The notes beneath the pieces are model-generated. The model was not told the origin of the DNA. It did no database searches and saw only the letters and a program-made list of their open reading frames with translations. From positions 44,609 to 108,608 of the forward strand of contig JBAKBP010006606.1 of assembly GCA_037953745.1 (NCBI GenBank): a stretch of DNA of 64,000 bases, in the 5' to 3' direction. Shown piece after piece: positions 19,561 to 30,744 of the stretch (positions within the stretch are counted from its first letter, which is position 1; each line of letters opens with the position of its first letter). Source of the stretch: Lithodes maja (lineage: Eukaryota > Arthropoda > Malacostraca > Decapoda > Lithodidae). Both the position numbers and the translations under genes were made by a program.

Positions 19561-20084
19561 TTTACTTAATCCATATTTTCAATTACTTGGAATATCCAAT
19601 TACATCTGAATTGCTCATAAAACACCTAATTACTTATTGAAATGCACATATAAATTTCCGGGACAACACTTAGACACTCCTATCAACTTCACACAAGGTA
19701 ACTCATTATCGGAGAGCAGCTGCGAGGTGTTGACAGCTCGGAGGACTGTTGAGGACAACATGTAATGTTGTGAATAAAAAAAAATAATGTTCCACAAACC
19801 TTCCTCTGTCGAATGGCGTTTAGTAGAGGTCTCTAGCCCCTCTGGTTGCATAATGGTGAGCACGGGAAGACGAGTGCTTTTTTATGCGGGAATTTCCTCA
19901 CGCGTCCGAAAGCGTCGGCCCGCCCTGGCTACGACGCACCTAGCCGCTCGCCGCGCCAAAGTATTTATCTCCCTTAGACGATTTTAGTGTTTGATATTGA
20001 GAATGTGATGTTTATTTGATATTTTCTAGTTATTTTGAGGCCAATTATATAAAATATGTTTATTAGGGTATCAATTTCACTGAT
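19561..20084. other. No gene recognised
   Basis: This lies between the 5' end of LINE B and the 177-bp tandem repeat. It may include part of the LINE 5' UTR. Only short chance ORFs are present. Confidence 0.35.
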
Positions 20085-20580
20085 ATTGGTAATTTTCACT
20101 CGATACCGTACATTTTATTAGTAATTGAGGTAGGTTATTGTTGTATTAGGCACTGATTATTCGTTATCACAGGTGTTTATTATACTTTGGCCATCAAATC
20201 TTAGGTCTTGTGTCACTTTCACTTTGACAAATATGCTTTAGAGAGTGTCACTGTCACTGATAATGCTCATTTTCACTCGATACCGTACATTTTATTAGTA
20301 ATTGAGGTAGGTTATTGTTGTATTAGGCACTGATTATTCGTTATCACAGGTGTTTATTATACTTTGGCCATCAAATCTTAGGTCTTGTGTCACTTTCACT
20401 TTGACAAATATGCTTTAGAGAGTGTCACTGTCACTGATAATGCTCATTTTCACTCGATACCGTACATTTTATTAGTAATTGAGGTAGGTTATTGTTGTAT
20501 TAGGCACTGATTATTCATTATCACAGGTGTTTATTATACTTTGGCCATCAAATCTTAGGTCTTGTGTCACTTTCACTTAG
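20085..20580. repeat. 177-bp tandem repeat, about 2.8 copies
   Basis: CGATACCGTACATTTTATTA recurs at 20101, 20278 and 20455, giving a period of 177 bp. The copies are nearly identical. The unit is AT-rich with repeated TCACTTTCACTTT and GTCACTGTCACTGATAA blocks. It sits just upstream of Penelope-like copy A and could belong to its 5' region, which is unproven. Confidence 0.85.
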
Positions 20581-20776
20581 TTATATGATTTGTAAACGTT
20601 TTATATACAATTTATTGTCTTTTTTCACTGATTTATATATTTCTATAGGTTCTAATCATATGAATGTCACTTGGTATATACATATGTGTCACTTTCACAT
20701 ATTATTATGGTGGAATTGTATTTGTATCAATTTTCTCATAATACTTGACTTTTTTATTATATATTAATATATAATA

Positions 20777-23234
20777 TCATTTTGCAAACGACAAATTAGC
20801 GGAGCTATGTCGTAAAGGGTTTAAATTTAGAATAGGGAGTAATAAAGTAACATGGGACATAATTTTAAAAGATATTGTTTTTTCAGTCAATAAATTAAAA
20901 GATAAATTGTTAAAAATTGCGTGCTGCGATGAGAGAGAACTAGAAGCATGGTCTAAATTATTAATTAAGTTAATTAGAAATAAAATTTTCTCGCTTAAAA
21001 ATGAATTTAATCTTTCAGATTTTATAGACTATAATTATAATAAGCTTAAAGCTGATTTAATAAATTTACATAAACATTTTGTAATCACTACAGTAGATAA
21101 AGCCAGCAATAATTATAGCTTCACATGTAAGAAATTTTATCTTGAAAACATGAAAAAAGAATTAGGTATTAAGGGTAACATATTACGTAAAAATATTTGC
21201 GGTAATTCTGTTTATGAAATTCAAAATAATCTGAATATTGATAACTTAATCGATGAACATACCAAGAAAAATATAACATTTGATATTAAACTTTCTGATA
21301 AGAACAAGTGCATTGCAAAATTATACATGTTACCTAAATTTCATAAAAGACCTTATAAATATCGCTTTATTGCCGGAGCAAAATTTGCTACCACTAAAAC
21401 TCTATCAGAACAAGTCGTAAATTGCTTAAAATACATTAAAAGTACTCATAAAAGATATTGTAATACCATCATGAGAAGAACTGGCATTAACTATTATTGG
21501 AGTGTTGACAATTCGTTAGAAGTTATTGATAAAATAAATACCATGCCGAAAGTTACCTCGGTACATAGCTTCGACTTTTCAACTTTGTATACCAATTTGC
21601 CTTTAGATTTAGTATATTCAGAGCTTTGCTTTATTATAGATTTGCACTTTGACAGGTTCGTTAGGAATGGTAATTATTTCATAAATGTTTATACATATTT
21701 TAATAATGCATCACTTAGCTCTACTCCCACTAGTTCTGTATATTTTGATAGAACTAAACTTAAAGATGCCCTTAAATTCCTCCTTTTCAATACTTATGTT
21801 AGATTCGGCCCGTACATTTTCAAACAAATATTAGGAATTCCTATGGGTGGAAATGCTAGCCCTTTAATTGCAGACTTATTCTTGCTTGCTTTAGAATTTA
21901 AATATATAAAAGACTTAGTTGACAGTAGCAAGAAAAATAAAATCCCAGAAAAATTAGCACTTGCTAAACTGTTAAGTAATAATAGTAGATATATTGATGA
22001 TATTCTTGTTTGCAATTTGTTAAATTTTAATCAAGTTGCTAAACTTATTTACCCTAATTCTATTCCCCTCACACAATGTAACGTAAATTATAAAGTTGAA
22101 AATTTTCTTGATATAAATATAGAGATTGTTAATGAACAGTGCATACTTAAAGTATATCACAAAGTTGATGATTTTAATTTTAACGTAATAAACTTTCCTT
22201 TCCCTAGTAGTAATATCGATAGTAAAATAACTTATAATTGTTTTTATTCCCAATTAATAAGATTTTGTAAAATCTGCACTAAAGTAGATGACTTTTGGGC
22301 TAGAGCTAGGTTACTATACAGACTCTTAGTGGACAGAGGTTTTGAGGCAAGTAAATTGTTCCATAAATTTAATCTTTTTAGGGTCAATTATTGTGACTGT
22401 ATTCTAAAATTTGACATCAATAATTTTAATCAAGCCTTTTTAACTTGAAGTTTCTTGTATAACCTCTGCTTACTTTTTGTCTGTATTTATTGTTTTTTGT
22501 CTGTATTTATTGTTTATCTTTTTCTTTTTCTATTATTAATATTAATATTGATGATTTTTTAAATTTATTGTTCTTGTTAAAAGAGTACTCTTTGTTTAAA
22601 TCTGTTGTTACTTCATATTTTGCAATTATTTGTCTTTATATTATATGTATTCATTGTCGATAGTATCAATTGCTTACTTTTGCGATTTCCTTAGTTTATT
22701 TGTGCTATAAATGTAGGTTATTTGTAGGGTAGTTATTGATAGGGGTCACTTGAGGCATGCTATGCTTACAGGTACCTACCCGATAGCACTATCGTTAGTG
22801 AGTGCTGTACTGTATTTTATATATTATTTTGTAATAGTATAGATATCTTATCAATATTTGTATTTTGTACTATTGTTAATGTCTTGTCATGTTGCAAATT
22901 TGATTTTAAATAATATTTTGACATTTAACATTTAGTTTCTTTATTCATGCAGAGTTTAGTAAAATTTGCCAGAACGTCCCGGACTTCCCAAACTTGACTA
23001 CTTCCTTTAACGTGACGATAGTGCGTTGTTATATGTGCGATTAGTTTGCTTGGGAAACAGATTAACTTGCTCATGTAGTAATGTACACCCTATGTGGTGG
23101 ATTGTGTTCTTTTATTTAATAGTTTTCATTTTAGTAAGCGTTGTTTCCACATAGCGATTTTGATAATTTAATTTGACTTTATATTGTCCTTGTCCCAATT
23201 TTGGTTTGTTTAGTTTGCAAGTTTTACATTTTAA
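20777..23234 (+). mobile_element. Penelope-like element copy A, 5'-truncated
   Basis: Similarity to copy B (minus strand, 38310-41690) starts abruptly at 20777 and runs through the RT and an ~790-bp AT-rich 3' UTR, to TTTTACATTTTAA near 23234. The 3' UTR holds a small hairpin CGATAGCACTATCG at about 22791-22804. The N-terminal GIY-YIG part seen in copy B is missing here. Confidence 0.8.
20778..22448 (+). CDS. Penelope-like reverse transcriptase (copy A), open but N-terminally truncated
   Basis: The frame is open from the truncation point to TGA at 22446-22448. RT landmarks in order are LYMLPKFHKRPYKYR, SFDFSTLYTNLPLD (motif A), GIPMGGNASPLIADLFLLALE (motif B), SRYIDDILVCN (motif C with the catalytic Asp pair) and FLDINIEI. 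The C-terminal KVDDFNFNVINFPFPSSN block resembles the DDFNFPIVNFPF block of invertebrate Naiad-type Penelope-like proteins. No GIY-YIG follows the RT, unlike canonical Penelope. The coding sequence is very AT-rich, unlike the neighbouring GC-richer LINEs. There is no ATG at the truncated start. Confidence 0.8.
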   Translation, partial: HFANDKLAELCRKGFKFRIGSNKVTWDIILKDIVFSVNKLKDKLLKIACCDERELEAWSKLLIKLIRNKIFSLKNEFNLSDFIDYNYNKLKADLINLHKHFVITTVDKASNNYSFTCKKFYLENMKKELGIKGNILRKNICGNSVYEIQNNLNIDNLIDEHTKKNITFDIKLSDKNKCIAKLYMLPKFHKRPYKYRFIAGAKFATTKTLSEQVVNCLKYIKSTHKRYCNTIMRRTGINYYWSVDNSLEVIDKINTMPKVTSVHSFDFSTLYTNLPLDLVYSELCFIIDLHFDRFVRNGNYFINVYTYFNNASLSSTPTSSVYFDRTKLKDALKFLLFNTYVRFGPYIFKQILGIPMGGNASPLIADLFLLALEFKYIKDLVDSSKKNKIPEKLALAKLLSNNSRYIDDILVCNLLNFNQVAKLIYPNSIPLTQCNVNYKVENFLDINIEIVNEQCILKVYHKVDDFNFNVINFPFPSSNIDSKITYNCFYSQLIRFCKICTKVDDFWARARLLYRLLVDRGFEASKLFHKFNLFRVNYCDCILKFDINNFNQAFLT

Positions 23235-23320
23235 TAATACATTGGTTTTCTTCCACTTTTTGCCTATATATAATTATAGTGTACATATTGTCATTTTATT
23301 TGGCAATTTCAGTATGATTA
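22449..23320 (+). other. 3' UTR of Penelope-like copy A and spacer; no gene
   Basis: AT-rich sequence matches 38310-39094 (inverted) and 43120-44340 (direct). After about 23234 the similarity ends, and a short spacer leads to the piggyBac stop codon. A TTAA sits at 23231-23234, but no matching terminal repeat was found. Confidence 0.6.
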
Positions 23321-26228
23321 TTAGAACTCCTGCTTGGTGTGGTAAGCAGCGAAGCACCCTACAGCACAGAGTGCCACCTTGCACTCCACACACTCCGTGG
23401 TTGACTTTTTACCTGGGTGCGGCCTCACCCTGCTGTGGTAGCAGACATGGCACCGCTTCTGATTTGTTCTTCCTGCTGCATTCTGAGGAAAGAAACCAAG
23501 CTGGTGCCTAAGCAGGTATGGAGCAGACTGCAAGCGGTCGATAACGGCGGGCCCAGGATGTGCCACTGCCCTCTGTGGCGTAGCATACTTCTCCAGGAGC
23601 CCCGTCAACACCTGCTTTTGGAACCTCCGCAGGCTATTGAACTTCAGGGGTGGGTTCTCATTCCGAAGACTGTATATATTATAGGCATTCAGAATTGACA
23701 TGTCCACCATATGCAGAAAGAACTTTTTGTACCATCTGCACGAGGTACGCAGGCAGTCAATGAAGCCTATCTGCATGTCGGACTTGTCCACCAGCCTCAT
23801 GTTGACATTGTAGTCCAGGACAGTATCGGGCTTGGTCACCCTGGCCTGGGTGCGGCGATCCACCTTGCCAGTCTCCACCATTTCCCCCTTGTGGATGGTG
23901 GTCAGGAGGTTGACCTTCCGCTGGTCGTGCCAGTGGATAGCCAGAATGGGCCCCGACTTCTTCCTGAAGACTTCACCTTTTTTGGTCTTTGCAGGGAAAG
24001 TTGGCATGCCCTTCCTTTTCCCTCGTACTGTGCCTACAGTCCCTGTCTTGCGCTCATGCAGGTACTGTGAGAGAGTGGGGGACGTGTAATAGTTGTCCGT
24101 GTAGAGGACGTGATTCTTATGGAAGTAGCGGTCCATCATGGCTTGCACCACTGCTCCGCCAAATCCAATGAGGGGGTCCACAAGCACGTCCCCTTCCTTC
24201 CCGCTGTACACCAGGAAGTCCAGGACATAGCCAGTTGTGCAGTCGCACAGCACAAAGAATTTTATGCCAAAGCGATGTCTTTTGGAGGGGATGTACTGCC
24301 GGAAGCTGAGTTTTCCCCGGAACAGCACAAGAGACTCGTCAATGACGACCTTGCGGAAGGGCTTGAAGTAGGAGGTGAAGCGGTCTCGCATCATCTCATA
24401 CAACGTCCTAATCTTCCACAGCTTGTCTGGGCGGTGGACGTCGGTGTTGGTGACAAGATGGAGCGCTGCGAGGATATCAAGGTACCGGTCGCGAGCCATA
24501 TATTTCCCGAAGGCAGGGGTTGAAATCAGATCATTGGTGATCCAATAGTCAGGCAACCTATGCTTCCTGACATGAGGCATTAGCATGGTGAGTGCCAGGA
24601 ACACCATGAATTCTTGATGAGTCACTGGGGTCCACTTCCTCGTATGGCCCTTGGTCACCTTGCCCAAAAAGTGTACCTGGAATTGGTGCTGCTTGTTTGT
24701 CTCTTTGACAACATAGCCTACCACCTCCTCATCAAAGAATGCCTCAAATAGTTCGTGTGGTGGAGCATTGGGGCCTGCAGGAAAATTGGGGGTAATGCCT
24801 GAACCCTCCAGTGCCTCATCAAAAGCTGGCACATCAGGGTTGTATCCATCCCCATCAACTACGTCTTGCCACTGAAAAACGTAGAATGGGTCTTGTCTAC
24901 GCTGACGAGGAGCTCCAACTGGTAGCCCAGTACGCCCACGGCCAACTCGGGAGGCGCGCGCCCTAGGGCGGCGGCGAGGGCGTCGGTCAGGGCGGCGGCC
25001 AGGGCGGCGGGCAGAAAGACGGGCAGCACGAAGCCGGGCCAAGCGGGTGGGTCGAGGGTCGTCGATGTCCATATAGTCATCGTCATCGTCAGAGTGGTCA
25101 TCTTGCCCTGACGGTGGACCTATGTAATCATGGCCAGAGTCTTCAGAGCGGTGCCCTTCATCATCAGTGGCCCCCACATAATCTGGCGGGGAACCAGTGA
25201 TGCGTGGGCGGCGTGCGGGTGGGCGAGGTGGGGAAGGAGTGACAGGTGAGGCTGTGTCCTCCAGAGGTCCCGGGCTCCTTGGCCTGCGACGAGTCACAGA
25301 AAGCAATGATTCAGTTTCACTAGGCCCAGGTATTGGTGATGCGAGCTCAAATACTTCTGCAGGAAGACATGTTGAAGGCGGGAGAGGTGGGGAGGACCGT
25401 GGGGAAAGTTGCGGGGACGTATGGCTGGGGCCGGCAGGGGTGGACGCCGCCGCGGGAGCCTCAAACAAAACTCTTTTACTTTTCTTCATTTTCTTAGTAT
25501 ATTTTCTACCTTTCCCCTTTTCGGCAGCAGTATGTCTCCTGTCGGGGGACCTAGGAGGCAAATAGGCCGAAAGTGGGGGGTCCTCAACCCTTGGCAATGG
25601 TGGGGGTGGTGGGGAAGAATGCGGGGCATCCGGGTCATCTTGGGTGGCGTGGGTAGATAAGGGAGACAATGGCGGTCGAGAAGGGTCACCACGCTGACCC
25701 TCACTCACAGCCTCATCCTCACCAACTATTTTAGCTTGTTCCCTAGCTGCCGCGGCCGCCTTTTCAAGTATTTTTAACTTGTAGAAATGGAGCTTGAAAG
25801 GCGATTTACCTGGGGAAGGGCTTGGAGTCGTGTCACTTATGCGAAATTTGGTTTGTGACCTTGAACTCTCCCACTCACTCACTCTCGCAAGTTCACTTTC
25901 TTTAGGTAAACCAGCTTCCTCAACAACTTGGTACATCACCTTCATCACTCTCATCACTCTCAAATTCTTTCGCAAATCCCAGGAATTGTTCTTTATCACT
26001 CTCATGGCCATAATCACTCGACTTATAATTACTCGAGTGGTCACTCGCTTCTTCATCAATCTTATGCTTGGCATCAGCTTTCTCATAAAGTCTCAAAGTC
26101 GTCTCAATACCTCCGGGAGATAACACATTTAGGCGATGGCGTCGGGGTAAGGCACGACGCACTATCAAGGGCGTCGTAGGAAGCACGATGTCGGACACGG
26201 CGGAATCACTATTTGGTGTACTGTCCAT
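23321..26228 (-). pseudogene. piggyBac transposase with long acidic/Pro-rich N-terminus, one frameshift
   Basis: Coding begins at the ATG at 26228 (MDSTPNSDSAV) and shifts frame once, near 25930-25950 in a GA-rich repeat. It then stays open to TAA at 23318-23320. The total is about 960 codons, against roughly 550-650 for most piggyBac enzymes; the extra length is a Pro/Ser/Arg/Asp-rich N-terminal region. The DDE_Tnp_1_7 core shows FYVFQW, WITNDL, the catalytic Asp in VVIDESLVLFRGKLSF, YTDNYYTSP with the second Asp, and DYNVNMRLVDKSDM with the third. The C-terminus has a Cys/His finger (CHVCYH, ECVECKVALCAVGCF). The frameshift makes it probably inactive unless it is a sequencing error or spliced out. 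Confidence 0.85.
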
Positions 26229-26436
26229 GATGGCGTCGGGGTAGATACTGTTGTTGTGGCGTCGTTGACGCCGGGTGGCGCCACCTACCTCCCAATCATC
26301 ACAAAATGTGCGCGCGGCTTTCGAAAATCAAGCACGAAAGCAAGGGGCGTACATGAGGCCATCCGGGTTGCGCGGGCCGAGTATGTTATGGGCGTATATG
26401 AGGTCATCCGGGTTGGAGGGGGATCGAAGTTTTAAG
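26229..26436. other. Region upstream of the piggyBac gene
   Basis: About 210 bp containing a direct repeat (ATGAGG-CATCCGGGTTG) at 26352-26372 and 26397-26417. It probably includes the end of the piggyBac element. A TTAA at about 26434-26437 lies at the junction with LINE D, but a matching inverted repeat at the other end was not recognised. Confidence 0.4.
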
Positions 26437-27785
26437 GGGACCAATTACATCTCTAACCTTGGATTTATATAGTTGGTAAAAAGCTTTAGGATTATTTTTT
26501 GAGTCATTGGCAACCTTGATTTCATAATTTCTTTTTTCTTTCCTAATATCCTTTTTTACCTGTCTTGATAGATTCTGATAGTAAGCAAGTAGGTGAATTT
26601 CGCCTTTCCTAATCTTTCTATATATTCCTCTCTTTTGTCCTAGAAGATCTAATAGTCTATTATTCATCCATTTGGGTTGGTTCTGTGTTGATCTAAATTT
26701 TCTTTTGGGGATGTATTTATTTTGTGCATTGAATACTGACTTGATAAAATTATCGTATGTATCTACCAAGGTTGACGTCTCTTCCTGACTTAAGATGACA
26801 GGTGCCTGAGAAGGGGTACACTCATTTGGACACCTGGATCGACTTAATTTTTTGACCATAGGGTCGGCTAATAGGGCTCTTCTTAACCCACCATAATTGG
26901 CTTTTCTAAAGTCAGGTATTAATGTTGTATTCTCTCTGGTATTACCTTTCCATTGTATATTAAAATACACAGAATTGTGGTCACTATTTCCTAGGTGGTC
27001 CCCTATCTCTACATTATTTACCATATGTTCATTGTTACTGAAAACTAAATCGAGAATATTATTACCTCTATCTATGAATTGAAATAAAAACTATCTTGTA
27101 CTACCTCTATAAACTCCTCAGAATCAGAGTCTCCTATTTGATGCTGCCAATCTATATTCGGAAAATTAAAATCCCCCATAATGCACACATTGCTAAACCT
27201 TGATGCCATTTTAATTTCCTCCCATAATGACGTTCCGTCATTTCTACTCATATTTGGCGGTCTATACATAACTCCAATAACTATGGTCTCACTACCTTCG
27301 TTAACCTCTACCCAAACACTTTCATTATCGTTATTTAGTCTAATACCTGATTTAATACAGCTTTTTAATGTACTCCTGACAAACACTGCTATACCGCCAC
27401 TCCTCTTACTTGTTCGGTCATATTTAAACAAACTATATCCTGGTATATCAAATTCTGCTAAAAAATGCCTGGTTTCTGTATTAATCCACGTTTCAGTTAG
27501 CGCTATTATGTCTATATTTTCTTTGCTAACAAGGGCTCTAAGTTCGTTCATTTTGTTACATAGACTCCTACAGTTTGTGTAATATACTCTCAATTTACTT
27601 CTTTTCTTTATACCTAATTTACCTTTATTTCTAACGACATTTCCATCTTCCGTTGCACCATCACTACTATCATTTGCATTATAGTCATCATTTTTAGCAT
27701 GAGACTGAATATCCTTATCGCTTTCGCCTGACGCTAAAATTGTTCCATTAAACCTCTCATTTACACTCTCAATATTTCTGTTCAA
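26437..27785 (-). pseudogene. CR1 ORF2 (LINE D): endonuclease and linker, frameshifted and truncated
   Basis: The N-terminal endonuclease shows LRVYYTNCRSLCNKMNEL, ALTETWINTE, RSGGIAVFVRS, VMYRPPN, IMGDFNFPNIDWQ. A frameshift near 27090 separates this from DRGNNILDLVFSNNEHMVNN, LGNSDHNSVYFNIQW and the linker (PKWMNNRLLDLLGQKRGIYRK; NPKAFYQLYKSKVRDVIGPLK). The RT is missing. The ORF2 frame opens right after the ORF1 stop without a clear ATG. Confidence 0.8.
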
Positions 27786-28516
27786 AACCCCACAACCACC
27801 CTATCTAAAGAACTAGCTAATGTAGAAACCCCTAACCGTGAAAGATGAACCCCATCCCTTGCGTACATCCCATCTCTCCCATAGAAACTATCCCAGTTAT
27901 CAATGAATGGTATTGCTTTTTCTTTGCAATATTTCTCCAAACGGCAATTGACACCAATCGCCCTGGATGTCCATTCCTTGGGAACTCCTCTTCTGGGTAG
28001 GATACAATGTACTACAGGGATCCCTCCCTTCATCCTAACTTTATCTAACACATCCCGATACTGCTGCAGCAGTTCCTCACTTCTACCCTTACCAACATCG
28101 TTACTCCCGGTACTGAGACAGATAATGGGGTTATCTCCACTATCTTCCAAGATGTGGTCCATCTTCTCTAAAACCCTCCCAACTCCATGGCCAGGCAGAC
28201 ACACAACCTTCCTAAGTTTAGTGCGGGTAGCCCTAACTAAATGTCTTACCATGGAGTCGCCCACAATCGACACAGACTTACCTTCTCGGGACACAGACTT
28301 ACCTTTCCCTCGGGAGGATCCAGCAGCTGCAGTTGGAGAACCCCTGGTGGTGGCAGAAGCTCCCTTGGTGGTGGTGGTGGGGGTGGTGGTAGGTAGCACA
28401 GCGTCAGAGGTTGGAGCTGAGTCGGCGGCAGGCACTTCGGTCATCCCTCCCTTATCCTGACTATCTTTTCCCTCACATTCGTCTCGCAAAGGAGAGAATG
28501 TATTTGTCACACTCAT
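27782..28516 (-). CDS. CR1 ORF1 with SGNH/GDSL esterase domain
   Basis: This 244-residue ORF starts with ATG (MSVTNTF). The first ~80 residues are low-complexity Thr/Ala/Ser. From residue 82 the SGNH fold is visible: SIVGDSMVRHL with the nucleophile Ser in GDS (86-88), PGHGVGRV with a conserved Gly, STGSNDVGKG with the Gly/Asn pair (137-140), and ARDGVHLSRLG with the Asp-His dyad in DGVH (221-224). The set is complete, so the domain could be catalytic. In CR1 elements this domain is thought to act on ester bonds, possibly lipids; the substrate is unknown. The stop overlaps the first codons of the ORF2 frame by a few bases. Confidence 0.85.
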   Translation of the reverse strand: MSVTNTFSPLRDECEGKDSQDKGGMTEVPAADSAPTSDAVLPTTTPTTTTKGASATTRGSPTAAAGSSRGKGKSVSREGKSVSIVGDSMVRHLVRATRTKLRKVVCLPGHGVGRVLEKMDHILEDSGDNPIICLSTGSNDVGKGRSEELLQQYRDVLDKVRMKGGIPVVHCILPRRGVPKEWTSRAIGVNCRLEKYCKEKAIPFIDNWDSFYGRDGMYARDGVHLSRLGVSTLASSLDRVVVGF

Positions 28517-28577
28517 ACCTCACACTCATACACTCACGCCTCTTACCCCACAATTTCCCGATCTTCATAGCCCTCCC

Positions 28578-29069
28578 CACTATCGGGGGCCGTGTCTTAA
28601 GATTGATGGATAAGACTTGTTTTGCATTTTCCGATGGGGTTCATAAAAAAACACAACTAAAAAAAACCCAAAACAAGGAAAAAAACTAAAAAATACTTGC
28701 AAAAATCGTCCCCGGTGTAAAACTAAATATTTACCCTACCTGAAAAGAAAACTAATACATCAAAAAATACTTTATGCTATTAGTGATGTTCTCAAAGACT
28801 ACCAGCCTAATAGGACACACATTTATCTTGAGAAAAAATAAACAAAAATAAAAATTAGATTTTCGGGGTATCTCTTAGCCCAAACCTAAGAAAGCTATTG
28901 GAAATTTTTTATTTTAATACCACAAATTTTCAGAGTGTTTTTTTTATAAAAGAAATTGTTCATTTGCATCAATATACTGTATAGTGTTTGTAATTAATTA
29001 GAAATCTCGGGAAAACCTATTTTCCCCATTAGGCCTATTGATCGATGTTGAGACACGCCCCCGATAGTG
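28578..29069. repeat. MITE-like inverted-repeat segment, ~490 bp
   Basis: CACTATCGGGGGCCGTGTCT at 28578 is matched by its near reverse complement AGACACGCCCCCGATAGTG ending at 29069. The intervening DNA is AT-rich without an ORF. No target duplication was recognised, so the transposon class is open. Confidence 0.5.
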
Positions 29070-29290
29070 ATTTGAAAAGACATTAGCCTAACCTAACAAC
29101 CTTACCTAACCTAGTATTCTGCTGCCCCCACACCCCCGCTGGTTGAGTACTAATCCCTTAGTAGCCTAAATTTAAAAAAAAATAAAAAATTGGCTGTCCA
29201 TTATACGAAGGTGAAAGAAAAGTCGATGAAGTCTACGGTGTTTACTCTGCAATCTTCAGCTTTGATTGTACAGTACATTGATAACGGGAA

Positions 29291-29520
29291 AGTACCGTAT
29301 TGACAACCTTGTTACGAAAATTAAATGTTAATACCATACTTTTATATTAGGTTTTTCCGAGGGTTTAACACATTTTCATATGATCTTAGAGCTATCCATA
29401 ACTGGAAGTACAGTACCGTATTGACAACCTTGTTACGAAAAAGACATTTTAGTACCATACTTTTTTATTAGGTTTTGCCGAGGGTTAAAACAAATGTTCT
29501 TATGATCCTTAGGGCATATA
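29291..29520. repeat. 121-bp direct duplication
   Basis: AGTACCGTATTGACAACCTT occurs at 29291 and 29412, with similar sequence following each (CCATACTTTT-TATTAGGTTTT-CCGAGGGTT). It is a two-copy tandem repeat in AT-rich DNA. No coding is seen from 29070 to 29750. Confidence 0.75.
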
Positions 29521-29754
29521 GATTCAATATTTATCTTCAAATATATCAACAAAATTTGTGGTATTAAAATAACATTGAACCAAGCTATTTTTTCACAGCT
29601 CATTTTTTTCCTACTTCTCTAACTCGGATAGTTTTTCTTTTGTTTCAAATGGAAAGAGCATGTCTTGAACTATACTCCTGCATGGTTTCATGACTCTTGC
29701 ATGAACGAGTGCTCGTGAAAGTGGGTGCGTCCCCATTGGTTCATGATATGGTCC

Positions 29755-29978
29755 AAAACCAATGGAGACGCATTTTTTCAAACTGGGTTTAGAAGGGCAT
29801 AAACCGCATGCATGGTAAACCCCAATCTCGCCCCACCTCCTCCTGTATTCATGGTAGAGTATCCTTTGATGGTGGTGGAGCTACCTTCATTTGACTTCGA
29901 GGCCCAATGGAGACCCACACGTGCGGGCCATATAGAGACGCGTCTGGATGGGGTGGTGGTGTGCGTCTCCATTGGTTT
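29755..29978. mobile_element. Short MITE-like element with ~17-bp inverted ends
   Basis: AAACCAATGGAGACGCA near 29756-29772 is the reverse complement of TGCGTCTCCATTGGTTT at 29962-29978. A further related arm, TGCGTCCCCATTGGTT, lies at 29726-29741, forming a local hairpin with the left end. No transposase is present. Confidence 0.55.
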
Positions 29979-30234
29979 AGTGTTATTTATCAAAGTTATC
30001 TGCCCTATTTATAATATTATATCTTATTTCAGTTGCAAGAATATTGAATTAATAGTGCATGAACTACAACTACAAACTAACAGAAATGGAAAATAGAAAT
30101 AAATAGTGTATGAACTATCGAATAAAGACTAAATAATAACAGAAATAATCGTACAATTTGTTTTTGTCACGTAGGTCTAAGTGTGAGCTTTCGATACCCA
30201 GCTTCACAACACACACACACCCACACACTCACAC

Positions 30235-30305
30235 AACTCCTACAACACAAGCGCTGCTCAATTCCTGTAAACTACAAATAGGTAAATACAAATAGGTAAA
30301 TACAC
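30235..30305 (+). mobile_element. 3' tail of a LINE B-like element
   Basis: Plus-strand ACACAAGCGCTGCTCAATTC, CTGTAAACTACAAATAGGTA and two TAAATACAAATAGGT units match the 3' end of LINE B read 5' to 3'. Only the extreme 3' end is kept, preceded by a (CA)n tract. Confidence 0.6.
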
Positions 30306-30744
30306 ACTCAGGGGTCTAAATGTGGCCAAATTGCACTTTTTCATTGACCGTGACTGAACATCAACGAGACATAGGTCTACTTGTTTGGACGTCCCTCTGA
30401 CTCCCTCACTGGAGTGACTCGTGCTGCCGTGCGGTGGGGCCAGTGGCACAACCCTTTAGTAGAGGGTTGTGCCAATGGGGGGCGAAGGAGAGAGGGAAAT
30501 CGACACTCCTTTATTTCTCTCTCCTCCCCCACTTTGCGAATCGGTAATTTGTGGGTTATTTCGCATATTTCTTTGTTACTATGCATCTTATATGCATTCA
30601 TGTGCTTTGTGGTGATATAATATTGATATATAGCCTATGTGGATATCCCGACAACGTAGATCAACAAAAGTCAACCACAAGGATGCTTGACAATTTTACA
30701 TTTTAAGACCTTTCACCCCATATATTTGCCAAGTTTTAGAGCTT
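30306..30744. other. No gene; one strong hairpin
   Basis: The only structure noted is a perfect 11-bp hairpin, GGCACAACCCT (30445-30455) against AGGGTTGTGCC (30463-30473). The rest shows no coding signal. Confidence 0.5.

Larger units (their letters stand above)
26437..28560 (-). mobile_element. LINE D, CR1 element with esterase ORF1, 3'-truncated
   Basis: The minus strand carries ORF1 (27782-28516, SGNH esterase) and then ORF2 with endonuclease and the EN-RT linker, ending at VRDVIGPLK where piggyBac-associated DNA begins. The RT is missing. An esterase in ORF1 is a known feature of CR1-clade LINEs. Confidence 0.8.

Noticed and set aside
20085..20580. Hammerhead ribozyme core in the 177-bp repeat (CTGATAA ... 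near TTTTCAC)
   Set aside because: The conserved CTGANGA core has A in place of the essential G, and no GAAA partner stem was found. Penelope-like elements can carry hammerheads, but not convincingly here.
23231..26437. TTAA-to-TTAA borders for the piggyBac gene
   Set aside because: TTAA occurs at both points, but the sequences next to them are not inverted repeats and the flanks do not rejoin one element.
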